Positions 50,704 to 60,231 of a stretch of DNA of 64,000 nucleotides are shown piece after piece. The stretch's first letter is position 1; every line of letters starts with the position of its first letter. The notes beneath the pieces are model-generated. The model searched no databases and had not been told where the DNA came from. It worked only from the letters and a program-made list of their open reading frames with translations. This stretch comes from Flammeovirgaceae bacterium UBA6059 (GTDB lineage Bacteria; Bacteroidota; Bacteroidia; Cytophagales; Cyclobacteriaceae). The stretch is from positions 96,994-160,993 of the forward strand of contig DIYH01000017.1 of assembly GCA_002435755.1 (NCBI GenBank), read 5' to 3'. The position numbers and the translations under genes are program-made.

Positions 50704-52492
50704 ACAACTACATAGCTATCACATCTTCATGTTTCCGTTTAGCTGGACGCTATGGCAAGAACATCCGGCCAACAAAAAAGCAAAGCCACTAGATGAGAAG
50801 ACCAGGTTTGAGCTTATGACCGAGAGGCTTAAAAAAGGTCACTGGTCGGAAGACGAGGAGTTCTGCATAGATACAGGTGAAGCGTACAATGAATATAATT
50901 ACTTCTATCCGCATGTCAGAGAAATACTCTACGACCAGCATGCTAACCTAAGAATCCATAGCTCGGAAGAGAATCAATTTTTGATTAAACACTTTAAATA
51001 TAAAAATCCAGCTGGAGACCTTAAGTACCTCGTTGTTCATGATAGTAAAAAGGATGACCAATCATGGGAAACAATTACACATACACTTAATGTAGACTCC
51101 ATAATACTAAATGTCTACAATACAGGCACTGCTATACTGAGTTTTCATCTACGCAACTATGAGAGTGGAAAACCTCGAAAAATTCTTGAGATCAACCAGT
51201 TTGGTCGCAGGCTGTACCCACCATCCTATATCTTGTACAAAGATCAAGACTGGATATTGGAAGGAACTAAAGATAATACGTTCGACAAGTACCAGCCCGA
51301 TCAATATCGATACCATGAACTCCCCAAAAAGATAGCCATCTACTCAGGTGACGATATAAAAAAAGCTGGGTCATGGAAGAGCATCGAAGACTTCAATAAA
51401 TATCAAGATAAGGAGCAACTCAAGCATGGGCCTTTCAATATTCCAACCTTCATTGAAGACCTCTTTCCTCTTCAGTTTATAGGATGTCATGAAAAGCAAA
51501 TGGCGAAAGACATCTTCATGTACATCAGGCCAGTACTGGACGACCGCATGTTTGTCGTCTCGTGGGCTGGTAACAACGGGTTGTCGAGAAAGCTAAAGTC
51601 CTTTAGCCATTTCCCTCGCTCATACAAATACCCTTCAAATGATTGGTGGTACGAATATGTTTTCGTCGATCATAATGGTCCCTCTTGCCAAAATAAGATT
51701 GAAAGAGAATCCCAACTCTCTGCAAGCACTTATGCCCGCTGGATAGACTATGGAACGTTGTTCGGCATCACAAAGTACAGCTTTGCAATGGTCACGAAAC
51801 AGATAAATGATGGCAATGCCTTCCTTCTTGGTCATTTACAGACGATGTACTACAAGATGGTGGAATTGTGCCTGATGCACAGAGCGTCATTGCTCCACTT
51901 CTCTGACGAGATCACGCATGTCGTAGCACAAGATGAAAAAACGCAACTGGCAGCCATACAGTCGCTCTACAAGCGATACGTGCTCTTTATCAATAAGATC
52001 TACTTCCGCGAAGTGACCGCACAGGAGCAGGGCATAGAGCTATACAATATGATCCAGCAACAAATGAACCTTCCCCAAGAGGTAAAAGCCCTGGATCATG
52101 AAATGCAGGAGCTGCATCAGTTAGCGAGATCTATACAGGATAAGAAAAACAACGACCTGCTATTGATCATAGCTATTATCAGTGCCTTCTTCTTGCCTTT
52201 GTCTCTAATGGTGGGCATATTCGGGATGACCAGTTATCCAAGTTCGGAGGTCAACGAACCAATTTCCGGTGTGTTGTATTACCCCTTCTGGCAGACGCTC
52301 GGCATTGCTATAGGTGCTCCATCCCTTATCAGTATAGTACTTATTACGCTACACGCCTTATACAAGCGGCTGGTAGACAGGAATGTTGTCCGTAAATACA
52401 CCTTGAGCAAATGGCGCACATGGCTGCTACTGATCTCTATACTCGCCCTTGGCGTCAGCCTGTTTTTATTCTTTATCCATCGATTCTTCTAA
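50696..52492 (+). CDS. corA: CRISPR-associated CorA-family membrane effector
   Basis: A 598-residue protein with a very long soluble N-terminal part (about 480 residues; classical CorA has about 250) followed by CorA-like transmembrane helices. TM1 (about 487-510) ends in VGIFGMTSY, where GMN is usual; TM2 is at about 532-555; an additional third hydrophobic segment (about 575-595, TWLLLISILALGVSLFLFF) ends the protein. A helical stalk precedes TM1 (NLPQEVKALDHEMQELHQLA). In SAM-AMP systems the messenger opens this channel-like protein and causes membrane damage and cell dormancy or death. It lies directly between nrN-like and cmr1. Confidence 0.88.
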   Translation: MPRQLHSYHIFMFPFSWTLWQEHPANKKAKPLDEKTRFELMTERLKKGHWSEDEEFCIDTGEAYNEYNYFYPHVREILYDQHANLRIHSSEENQFLIKHFKYKNPAGDLKYLVVHDSKKDDQSWETITHTLNVDSIILNVYNTGTAILSFHLRNYESGKPRKILEINQFGRRLYPPSYILYKDQDWILEGTKDNTFDKYQPDQYRYHELPKKIAIYSGDDIKKAGSWKSIEDFNKYQDKEQLKHGPFNIPTFIEDLFPLQFIGCHEKQMAKDIFMYIRPVLDDRMFVVSWAGNNGLSRKLKSFSHFPRSYKYPSNDWWYEYVFVDHNGPSCQNKIERESQLSASTYARWIDYGTLFGITKYSFAMVTKQINDGNAFLLGHLQTMYYKMVELCLMHRASLLHFSDEITHVVAQDEKTQLAAIQSLYKRYVLFINKIYFREVTAQEQGIELYNMIQQQMNLPQEVKALDHEMQELHQLARSIQDKKNNDLLLIIAIISAFFLPLSLMVGIFGMTSYPSSEVNEPISGVLYYPFWQTLGIAIGAPSLISIVLITLHALYKRLVDRNVVRKYTLSKWRTWLLLISILALGVSLFLFFIHRFF

Positions 52493-52502
52493 AAGTCGAC
52501 CC

Positions 52503-53840
52503 ATGCACAAACTAACCTTCACCCTAAAGCAGCACACACCTATCATTCACTTCCAGCATAACCAGCCAGATGCCACGCTACGTGCCACTGAAGTAAAGCC
52601 GAAGCTGGATGATTTTTTGAGAAAAAAGCTCAAAGAGAAAATTAGGAAGGAATGGAAAGTTCCCAACCAAGAGGCACTTGATTACAAATTGAAAATTAAG
52701 TGCGGGAGTAAGCCGGATGAAGAAGAGATTGCTTCTAACTATTCTCTTTTTTTTGGCAATACCGGAGGAAAAAATTACCATGTAATCTCATCACCAAAAT
52801 GCCAAATGACCATATTATCATGGCACTCACATTTAATAACAAAAATTGAGAATTACCTGTGCGACTTTTTTAATGAGCACAATTTCGGCATGAGGCAATC
52901 TAAGGGCTTTGGAAGCTTCTATCCTGATCCGCAGGATCAGCTATTTAACAGAATCAAGTATAAACAACCGTCCTCTAAATGGCCTGCCTTTACTATACAA
53001 ACAAATAATGCCAAGTCTGTCTTTAGTCAACTTGAACTTTTCTACAGTTCCTTGAGAAGCGGAATCAACTTGGTGTCTGGATTTGAAGATTTTGAATATT
53101 CGGAAGAAAAAAATGCCTCATCGTCAGAAACCTTTCTTGTAGTGCATTCTAAATCAAAATTCTTTTTTAAGTCATTACTCTTTAAGTATTTAAGTGAATA
53201 TCATCACCTACAGTGGGACAAAAAAACGATAAAGCAGGAATTCCTAAATCCAATAGGTCAAGACTTCTGTAAAAGAGGAAGGAAGATCAATTTAAAGAAC
53301 GAAGAGAGGATCATCAAAAGGAAGTTGGTTTTTCACAAAGATGATCCGTTGGATTGGAATTATGTTTATCAGTCAGCTAATAATCGACAGGAGGACTTGT
53401 ATCCTGATGGCCCTGCTGGTTTTAAGCAAAACAAAGAAAAAGAGAAGTACTTATTTCGCGACTACTTCGGCCTTTCGACACAAGAATCTTGGTTCCATTA
53501 TGGATTGTCACTTTCTAAGGAAAATGATGTGATATCGCGTTTTAAATCTCCAATCCTATTCAAAATATTCAAAGAAACAGAAACCTCATTCAAGGTATTC
53601 TTGCATATTCTAGCGATACCAGAGCGATTACGCAAAGCCCAATTCAAAATCCAAATGGACAGAAAAGAATTGGACCTCAACATGTATCCTGATTTCGATT
53701 TCGCCCACTTTTTCTCTTGGGCTTTTGACGAATCTAAATTTAATATTGAACTCCATGTAGACAAATCAATGCAAGGACATGAGAATTATACTGTTCTTAA
53801 GTGCATCTACGATCAATTGCAGAAACCAAATCATGCCTAG
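52503..53840 (+). CDS. cmr1: Type III-B RAMP protein Cmr1
   Basis: A 445-residue RAMP protein. The frame opens at 52449, but the family start MHKLTFTLKQHTPIIHFQ lies at ATG 52503, 10 bases after the corA stop. The LKQHTPIIHFQ and ATLRATEVKPKLDDFL segments are the standard Cmr1 N-terminus, and FGMRQSKGFGSFY is the Gly-rich RAMP loop. Cmr1 caps the 3' end of the Cmr complex near the crRNA end and helps target RNA loading. Its stop overlaps the cas10 start by eight bases. Confidence 0.9.
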   Translation: MHKLTFTLKQHTPIIHFQHNQPDATLRATEVKPKLDDFLRKKLKEKIRKEWKVPNQEALDYKLKIKCGSKPDEEEIASNYSLFFGNTGGKNYHVISSPKCQMTILSWHSHLITKIENYLCDFFNEHNFGMRQSKGFGSFYPDPQDQLFNRIKYKQPSSKWPAFTIQTNNAKSVFSQLELFYSSLRSGINLVSGFEDFEYSEEKNASSSETFLVVHSKSKFFFKSLLFKYLSEYHHLQWDKKTIKQEFLNPIGQDFCKRGRKINLKNEERIIKRKLVFHKDDPLDWNYVYQSANNRQEDLYPDGPAGFKQNKEKEKYLFRDYFGLSTQESWFHYGLSLSKENDVISRFKSPILFKIFKETETSFKVFLHILAIPERLRKAQFKIQMDRKELDLNMYPDFDFAHFFSWAFDESKFNIELHVDKSMQGHENYTVLKCIYDQLQKPNHA

Positions 53841-55716
53841 CTACATCGCCATCACTATAGGCCCGGTCTTTAGGACCATCGATAGGGCACGCCGCACCCG
53901 CATGACATGGGCGGCCAGTTACTTTTATTCCTATATCACAAAAAAACTTGCTTTTTTTCTCAACGAAGAAATGAAGCCCGGCTTTCATGACAGGTTGATC
54001 TTCCCCGCCCAGTCAGACAATACCTCTGATGATTCGGAGCAAGAACTCACGGTCAAAACGGGCGCTGGCCTCTATGCCGACAAGCTACTCTTTGAGTCCC
54101 GAACTGGTGATATGGACAAAGTAGAGTTGGCAATAGACAAACTCATTGACCACCTAACTATTGGTATTACTAAGCATATCGACCAAACGAAATGGGGTTC
54201 ACAAGACAAGAGGCCGGTTGAAGAATCAAAAGTCAAGGAATATCTCAGGCAGTACCTACAGTTTTACTACATCGAAAAAGAGTACGGCGAAAAGGATGGC
54301 AGCCCTGTATTGGAAATGTACAAATATCTGGATATGCTGGAGGTCCGGCAGCAGCATATCACTGAGGGTGATGAAGATTATCTGTTTCATTTTCTGTTTC
54401 GCGTCAACAAAGAAAAAGATAAAAAATCAAGCTTCTTAGCCAAAGATGCCTTTGGAGATGACGGCAAGCGCTTTGACTCGCTGGTAGAGATTACTACACG
54501 TGGGCTTGGTCGCATCAGTCCCCAAGAGGGGTGGCAGGCGGAAGCATTACGACTAGGTCTGCACAGCTGTCATGTTGATGTAGGCAAGAGATCCGGTTTG
54601 CGCGAGAGTCTGTATACCAGACTGGCTTGTCATTATATCTGGTACTATCAAAAATTCGAAGATGAAATACCGGAAGAATCTTACCAAACCAGCAAAACGC
54701 CTAATACCAAAAAGCCACTTCGTGAAAACAATACGCTAAAAACCGAAGAAGAAAGCCAAAATGATTTTCTCACTGATTTAAAAAAAATCTACAAGGCTGA
54801 TTTCCGACAGTACCATAAGTATGTAGCCGTCATCAGTGCCGATGGTGACAACATTAGCGGCTTACTAAATCAGCTTGGAGCATCTAATCCGAACCTAAAA
54901 GCTTTCTCGAAAGCACAGAGTAAGTTTAGTGACGAAGCGGCTCAGGCGGTGGTGGTTTATGGTGGAGCACCGATCTATATGGGTGGGGACGACATGGTCA
55001 TCTTCGCACCCGTGGCATGCCGTACTGAAGATGGTCAGTCCGTCAGGACCATCTTTGATCTAATCACTGAGGTGGATCGGCTATTTGATAAGGCTATGGG
55101 TGATCTGATCAGCGATTTTGAGCTTACACTAAAGTCACCAACCATCTCCTGGGGGGTAGCCATCGGCTACTACAAGCATCCTTTGATCGACTTTATCACT
55201 GAGTCTCGTAGACTTCTGGATACGGCCAAAGACAAAAGCATATTTCCTGATAAGAACACCATCGGACTTTCACTTCAAAAGCATAGTGGACAGACTTTTG
55301 AGGCATTCTATGAAAAGACTTTCGAAGCTGGTCACAGGGATGGACGTTCTTTTGCCCGAGCGAAGAGGCTTATATCTGATTTCATATCCTTAGAACAGCA
55401 AACCAATAGCGAGGATATCCGATCCGCATTGGTGAGTGGCATAGCCCATAGGCTCAAAAATGCCGAATTCTCTCAGTTGCTTGACCTGGCAGCCACGGAA
55501 GGAATATTAGAACATTTTTTTGAAAATACCTTCAATGAGCCATTTCACCGGCAGGAATCAGCGAAAAAATACCTTGAGCAGGTCAGGCTGCTTGTGCAGC
55601 AGGCTTACGAAGACTACAGTGGTCATACCACTGATGGGAGCAAACGAGCGTGTAAGATGGTATACGCCACACTGCGACTATTACATTTCCTACTGACCAA
55701 AGACGATGAAGCATGA
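53833..55716 (+). CDS. cas10: Cas10 (Cmr2), messenger-synthesising subunit without HD domain
   Basis: A 627-residue Cas10. The start at ATG 53833 overlaps cmr1 (ATGCCTAG); the frame further upstream is not used. The protein begins directly with AITIGPVFRTIDRARRTRMT, the Palm-1/linker motif, so the N-terminal HD nuclease domain of many Cas10 proteins is missing. The Palm-1 DGD is at about 337-340 (SADGDN) and the Palm-2 GGDD at 384-387 (YMGGDDMVIF), both intact, so nucleotide cyclase/ligase activity is expected. With no HD domain, defence must rely on the messenger and on Cmr4 RNA cleavage. In the known related system the product is SAM-AMP. Confidence 0.95.
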   Translation: MPSYIAITIGPVFRTIDRARRTRMTWAASYFYSYITKKLAFFLNEEMKPGFHDRLIFPAQSDNTSDDSEQELTVKTGAGLYADKLLFESRTGDMDKVELAIDKLIDHLTIGITKHIDQTKWGSQDKRPVEESKVKEYLRQYLQFYYIEKEYGEKDGSPVLEMYKYLDMLEVRQQHITEGDEDYLFHFLFRVNKEKDKKSSFLAKDAFGDDGKRFDSLVEITTRGLGRISPQEGWQAEALRLGLHSCHVDVGKRSGLRESLYTRLACHYIWYYQKFEDEIPEESYQTSKTPNTKKPLRENNTLKTEEESQNDFLTDLKKIYKADFRQYHKYVAVISADGDNISGLLNQLGASNPNLKAFSKAQSKFSDEAAQAVVVYGGAPIYMGGDDMVIFAPVACRTEDGQSVRTIFDLITEVDRLFDKAMGDLISDFELTLKSPTISWGVAIGYYKHPLIDFITESRRLLDTAKDKSIFPDKNTIGLSLQKHSGQTFEAFYEKTFEAGHRDGRSFARAKRLISDFISLEQQTNSEDIRSALVSGIAHRLKNAEFSQLLDLAATEGILEHFFENTFNEPFHRQESAKKYLEQVRLLVQQAYEDYSGHTTDGSKRACKMVYATLRLLHFLLTKDDEA

Positions 55717-56873
55717 GCGACAAACAAGCACATTATCTGGTGACCCTCAAGTCCGTACAGCCCTATTTCTTCGGGGGTGAAAATATGCACGAAACAGGCA
55801 ACAAGCGTGATTTTTTCGTAAAGAGCACCCGCTTTCCCCAGCAGACCGCCCTACTGGGAATGCTGCGCCACTATCTACTCCTTCACCACGGGCTTATTGA
55901 TGCTGGCAACAAGCTGACAGATAGAAAAAAAGCTTCTGAAATCATCGGCCCCAAAAGCTTTTGCAAAGGTGAAAAAAGAGAGTTTGGTGTTATTAAAAAG
56001 CTAAGTCCGGTTGGCTTACTTCATCAGGGCAGCCTTTATTATTCCGCACCAATGGATTATTCGCTGAGGTGGGAACCAGTAGACGTATCCACGAGAATGT
56101 GGCGATCTAGGAAAAGTGATGAAAAAGAGAGCCCACTCAAACAAATCCTGTACGACCCAACCTATGATTCCAAAGAGGGTATGCCCGATTTGCTGGTAGA
56201 CGTAAGAGAGGAGTTGATCTATGATGAAAAGAAACCCGTCTTCAAAGCACTTACCCGACCGGGAATAGTCAAAAGTAGGGAGGGGCGTGTAGCTGATCAG
56301 GAGTACTATCGTCAGCAATACTATCAGTTGCGTGAAGATTGTTCATTTGGTTTTTACCTGACCACAGACAGCAGCACCGATCTTGACGGCCTTAGTGACC
56401 TGATGCTGATGGGCGGGGAGCAGTCACCTTTCAGGATCGAGTTTGTGCGAAAACAAAAAAAACCGCAGGAGGGTAAGATGATCCACTACCCATCAGCCAA
56501 TACTCTGCCTGAAGGTTGGGTACGGCTGGTTTTATTGAGCGATACCTATGTTGATCAGAAAGATGATCTTGTGAGACAGGCAGAATTCGCTATGAATAAT
56601 ATGGTAAGCTTCCGCTCCATAGCCAGTGTCACCTACACATCTGATCAGAACGAGCGACACACCGAATACTTCCACAATGTGGTGCCAAAAGAAAGAAAAG
56701 CCAGTCACGGCGGCAAGTCACACGCAGTAATGAGCCGACAGTACTTCCTCTATGCCAGGGGCTCTGTTTTTTACTATCGTAATAAGGACACTGCCAACAA
56801 TCAGCTTAAGCGCATTCATGATCAAGAAGAATTTTACACGATAGGCTATAATCATGCCGTCATCCTTAACTGA
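55713..56873 (+). CDS. cmr3: Type III-B RAMP protein Cmr3
   Basis: A 386-residue RAMP protein starting at ATG 55713, which overlaps the cas10 stop (ATGA). LKSVQPYFFGGENMHETGNK and KSTRFPQQTALLGMLRHYLL are the typical Cmr3 N-terminal blocks; the C-terminal part has a variable RAMP ferredoxin-like domain and ends in FYTIGYNHAV. Cmr3 binds the 5' tag of the crRNA and contacts Cas10. The 5' tag expected from the array is the last eight bases of the repeat (ACTGAAAC). Confidence 0.88.
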   Translation: MSDKQAHYLVTLKSVQPYFFGGENMHETGNKRDFFVKSTRFPQQTALLGMLRHYLLLHHGLIDAGNKLTDRKKASEIIGPKSFCKGEKREFGVIKKLSPVGLLHQGSLYYSAPMDYSLRWEPVDVSTRMWRSRKSDEKESPLKQILYDPTYDSKEGMPDLLVDVREELIYDEKKPVFKALTRPGIVKSREGRVADQEYYRQQYYQLREDCSFGFYLTTDSSTDLDGLSDLMLMGGEQSPFRIEFVRKQKKPQEGKMIHYPSANTLPEGWVRLVLLSDTYVDQKDDLVRQAEFAMNNMVSFRSIASVTYTSDQNERHTEYFHNVVPKERKASHGGKSHAVMSRQYFLYARGSVFYYRNKDTANNQLKRIHDQEEFYTIGYNHAVILN

Positions 56874-56879
56874 TATCCT

Positions 56880-57776
56880 ATGACCAGTACAAAAAAGCAT
56901 TTCGAACACGACTTCTATGTAGTTACAGCACTAACCAACCTACACGCGGGGAGTGGGGATACAAACTACGGTCTTGTGGACAAGACGGTACAGTGTGATC
57001 CTGCCACAAAACTGCCTACGGTTTTTTCTTCCAGCCTCAAAGGAGCGCTCAGGGAGTATTTCGAAGTAGAACAAGGCATACCAGAAGCACAAGCCACTGA
57101 GGTCTTTGGTACAGCTATAAAGGCGGTACGAGAGCAGGAGCCGGAGGAAAATGATTCGACCAAGGCAAATAAAGGCAAAGAGTTTTCACCGGGTCGCTAT
57201 CGCTTCTTTGGACTGGACCTGCTGTCTTTTCCTGCCAGGAGTAGCCATAGGCTCTTTCACCGGATCGTCGCTCCTGATCAGCTTGCGAGTATCCTCAATC
57301 GACTTAGATCGTTTAGTTACCAGCCTTCTGATCATCAACCTGATTACGCAGCATTAATTGACAGGCTACTTGGCAACTTTGATGGCGCTAAGGTTTTTGA
57401 AGAGGATACAGTCATCATTGAGTCGTACGAGGCAGACAAAAAGAACCATGATGGTAATGACCTGAAACAACTGTACAAGCTACTGGGAGAGCCCCTTGCA
57501 CTACTTACTGACAAGCAATACAAAGATGTATTAGGCCACCTACCCGTCATAGCTCGCAACCAACTGGAAAACGGTGAAAGCCAAAACCTGTGGTATGAGG
57601 AGATAGTGCCTAGGGAAACTAGGTTTCTCACGGTAGTGAGCAGGCCGACCAACTGCCAATACAAACTCGACTTGCATGGTCATGTGGTGCAGATAGGGGC
57701 CAATGGCTCTATCGGCTATGGCCTTTGCTTATTTGAAGACATCAATAAACTAAGTAAAGATGGAAAAGCTGGATAA
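56880..57776 (+). CDS. cmr4: Type III-B backbone RAMP and RNase Cmr4
   Basis: A 298-residue RAMP protein, start six bases after the cmr3 stop. TALTNLHAGSGDTNYGLVDK is the characteristic Cmr4 loop with the candidate catalytic Asp34; PTVFSSSLKGALREYFE and ANGSIGYGLCLF are the RAMP motifs that contact the crRNA backbone. Several Cmr4 copies line up along the crRNA and cut the target RNA every six nucleotides. Its end overlaps cmr5 by 17 bases. Confidence 0.93.
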   Translation: MTSTKKHFEHDFYVVTALTNLHAGSGDTNYGLVDKTVQCDPATKLPTVFSSSLKGALREYFEVEQGIPEAQATEVFGTAIKAVREQEPEENDSTKANKGKEFSPGRYRFFGLDLLSFPARSSHRLFHRIVAPDQLASILNRLRSFSYQPSDHQPDYAALIDRLLGNFDGAKVFEEDTVIIESYEADKKNHDGNDLKQLYKLLGEPLALLTDKQYKDVLGHLPVIARNQLENGESQNLWYEEIVPRETRFLTVVSRPTNCQYKLDLHGHVVQIGANGSIGYGLCLFEDINKLSKDGKAG

Positions 57777-58173
57777 ACTGATACCTCGAGCGGTGAAGGT
57801 ACTGAAGAAGTATGGCATAGTAGAAAATAATATTTACCCTGGGCAATTTAATGGCTATATATCCTCTTTTGGGGCGGCTATCAACCAGTCAGGTTTACTT
57901 CCGGCTGTCGTGTTCTTTGCTAAAGATGAAAGGGCCGAGGATAAGCGATCTCATCTCCTCAGAGTGATCCGGGACTTGTTGGATGAAGATGACAATCCTC
58001 AAGAAAGCACAATTCAGTATACACCAATGGATATGTATGAGTATATAAAGAATGTCTCCGAGGAAGGACGAAGTATGATGAATATGATGGAGCAGAAAAT
58101 AATACTTCGAGCCACGGCTGTAAAGCTGGCATTGAGGCTCTTCCAAAAGAAAAATGACCATGGAGAGAACTAA
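57760..58173 (+). CDS. cmr5: Type III-B small subunit Cmr5
   Basis: A 137-residue helical protein (IPRAVKVLKKYGIVENN, GYISSFGAAINQSGLLPAVV, RVIRDLLDEDDN, KIILRATAVKLALRLFQKKN). Pattern and length match Cmr5, which packs along the Cmr4 filament opposite the crRNA. Start at ATG 57760, 17 bases inside cmr4; its end overlaps cmr6 by 20 bases. Confidence 0.92.
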   Translation: MEKLDKLIPRAVKVLKKYGIVENNIYPGQFNGYISSFGAAINQSGLLPAVVFFAKDERAEDKRSHLLRVIRDLLDEDDNPQESTIQYTPMDMYEYIKNVSEEGRSMMNMMEQKIILRATAVKLALRLFQKKNDHGEN

Positions 58174-59461
58174 AATACCTAGCGTAAAGAACGGTCATTT
58201 GACTGGCGCCAATGCCGGATGGCTATTCTATAAGCATCAGTTTGAAGGAAAAATGCAGGGCGAGGCTGCCGCCGATTTTAAGCTCATGATCAATCCTAAT
58301 CCAAGTCCTGAGGATAAAAAAGCCCTTGATAGTTTTTTCTCAAATAAAAATAAATTGCTGACAAAGCCTGACATATCCTGGAGTCCTGCTTTTCGCACAG
58401 GCGGCAAGCCTACAGCTCATAAGGGTCCCTATTACCTCAAGACTACTTATCCTGGCTTACTGATAGGGAGTGGCTACACCCACGAGACAGGTAGTCTGGG
58501 CGAGTTTAAGTTGGGTTTTTTCTTTGACCATACCACCGGCATGCCCGTCATTCCCGGTTCATCTATCAAAGGGACGGTTCGGAGTGTATTCCCCCAATGG
58601 GACAATAAAGCGATACGCCACAAAACATCCAAAACCAGGTACATCTGGCAATGCCTTCATGAGATATCCGAGGAGCATTTTAATATGCCAGAAGATGAGA
58701 CCGATGACTACTGGGGCGACCACACCAAACCGGAGGTCATTCTTGTGCATCATCTTGAGTTGGTGTTGTTTGAAGGTAAAAACCCTAGGTACCTTGAAGC
58801 TTCTGAGGGAGAAAGAGAAAGCTTGTTTAGGCATCTCTCTTATTACAAACGGGACATTTTCCATGATGCAGCCATCACTGAGCAGGTTTCTGGCGAACTC
58901 TTTGGTAATGATTTTATCACGCCACATAAGCATCCGACAGACCCATCACTTGATCCCTTCACTAATCCTACTCCCATACAGTTTTTGAAGATAATGCCGG
59001 AGGTGCCCTTCACCTTCACCTTCGACTTTGAGGACTCTACTTTCTTAGTTAAAGATCAATCCTATACGATATCGGCCGAAACAAAACAGAAGCTCTGCAT
59101 TGAGATCATTAAGACCATCGGCTTGGGTGCAAAGACCAATGTGGGATATGGGCAGTTTGTCGACGAGACTGTGCATAACCCGCAAACAAGCATCGTTGTA
59201 AAGCCTCAAAAAATCCCATTATATAGAGTTAGCGATAACCCGCACAAGGCCGTAGTGACCTTTGTTAGTCCAAATACCAAAAAAGGTGATTTTAATTTCA
59301 ATATGGAGAATACTGAGTTCTCTGGGAGGATGAAGTTATCCAAGCTACCCAAAGGGTTTATAGTGAAGGAAGGTGATATTATCGAAATCAACTTGAATCA
59401 TGATTACTATGGAGAGCCAAATGAAGAGATCCTTTTCAAAAACGACGTAAAAAAACTATGA
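58154..59461 (+). CDS. cmr6: Type III-B RAMP protein Cmr6
   Basis: A 435-residue RAMP protein, longer than many Cmr6 proteins (about 300). The PVIPGSSIKGTVRSVFP motif is the canonical RAMP Gly/Ser block, and GLGAKTNVGYGQF is the Gly-rich loop. The C-terminal 100 residues (from about 340) are an addition with an SGRMKLSKLPKGFIV segment that looks like an OB- or S1-like strand set. Cmr6 caps the Cmr4 filament near Cmr1. A second Met (58160) is also possible. Its stop overlaps cas6 by four bases. Confidence 0.9.
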   Translation: MTMERTKIPSVKNGHLTGANAGWLFYKHQFEGKMQGEAAADFKLMINPNPSPEDKKALDSFFSNKNKLLTKPDISWSPAFRTGGKPTAHKGPYYLKTTYPGLLIGSGYTHETGSLGEFKLGFFFDHTTGMPVIPGSSIKGTVRSVFPQWDNKAIRHKTSKTRYIWQCLHEISEEHFNMPEDETDDYWGDHTKPEVILVHHLELVLFEGKNPRYLEASEGERESLFRHLSYYKRDIFHDAAITEQVSGELFGNDFITPHKHPTDPSLDPFTNPTPIQFLKIMPEVPFTFTFDFEDSTFLVKDQSYTISAETKQKLCIEIIKTIGLGAKTNVGYGQFVDETVHNPQTSIVVKPQKIPLYRVSDNPHKAVVTFVSPNTKKGDFNFNMENTEFSGRMKLSKLPKGFIVKEGDIIEINLNHDYYGEPNEEILFKNDVKKL

Positions 59462-60231
59462 GTAATCAAACCATCCCCCTCACCGCCATCACCTTTGAAC
59501 TGCCTGCGATTCCGCATGCGATGCGCAAGCTACGTGGAGCGGTCATCGAGAGTGTCATGCAGCACAAAGCTGTCTTTGAGGCTGCCGGCGTAACTACCGA
59601 ACTCTTTCACAACCATAAGGAAGAAGTGATGATCGCAGACGGAGCACCTATGCCTGAGGAACAGTCCGCTCCGGCGCGTAGTTTTGACTATCCCAAAGTG
59701 CAATACAAGATCCGTCACCGCAAGGCAGAGGTCTTCGGTATCGGGCCGGGGGCCCAGGCCGTGCAGCTATGGGTATCGCTGGTAGGCGATATGCTCAATG
59801 TCAATGGACAGGAGGTGCCGCTATCGGTGCGTCACCATCATCATGAGCAGTGGAAACCACAGCTGGGTGAAAAACTACAAACGTGCCGCCTCAACAAATG
59901 GCTGGCCTTCAACCCACAGAATTACGAACTATGGCAGCAAACACCCAAGCTGGTAGACAAGGCCCCCATTCTTGATAAGCTACTTTGGGGCCATTGCTTT
60001 CACTTAGCAGAGGGGCTGGACTTTGAACTGGACCGGGAGCAGCTACAGCTCCATGTGAGCACCATCGACATGATGACTTACAAAGACTGCTTCGGCATCA
60101 AAAAGCTGGCGCTGGACATCACCTTCCAAACCAATCTCAACATACCGGAAGAAATAGGTCTGGGGCAGGGCGTAACGATCGGCTTTGGTAAAGTGCAACA
60201 GATCAGGAAAAAAGCACAGCGTCTGTCCTAG
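59458..60231 (+). CDS. cas6: Cas6 crRNA-processing endoribonuclease
   Basis: A 257-residue protein with the Cas6 C-terminal Gly-rich loop LGQGVTIGFGKVQ (about 237-250) and ferredoxin-like strands before it (IKKLALDITFQTNLN). The N-terminal half has TFELPAIPHAMRKLRGAVIE and IRHRKAEVFGIGPGAQAV, as in Bacteroidota Cas6 proteins encoded beside RT-Cas1. Catalytic His cannot be chosen by eye. It cuts the repeat of the precursor RNA and leaves the eight-base 5' tag. Its ATG overlaps the cmr6 stop (ATGA) and its stop shares one base with the GTG of the RT gene. Confidence 0.85.
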   Translation: MSNQTIPLTAITFELPAIPHAMRKLRGAVIESVMQHKAVFEAAGVTTELFHNHKEEVMIADGAPMPEEQSAPARSFDYPKVQYKIRHRKAEVFGIGPGAQAVQLWVSLVGDMLNVNGQEVPLSVRHHHHEQWKPQLGEKLQTCRLNKWLAFNPQNYELWQQTPKLVDKAPILDKLLWGHCFHLAEGLDFELDREQLQLHVSTIDMMTYKDCFGIKKLALDITFQTNLNIPEEIGLGQGVTIGFGKVQQIRKKAQRLS

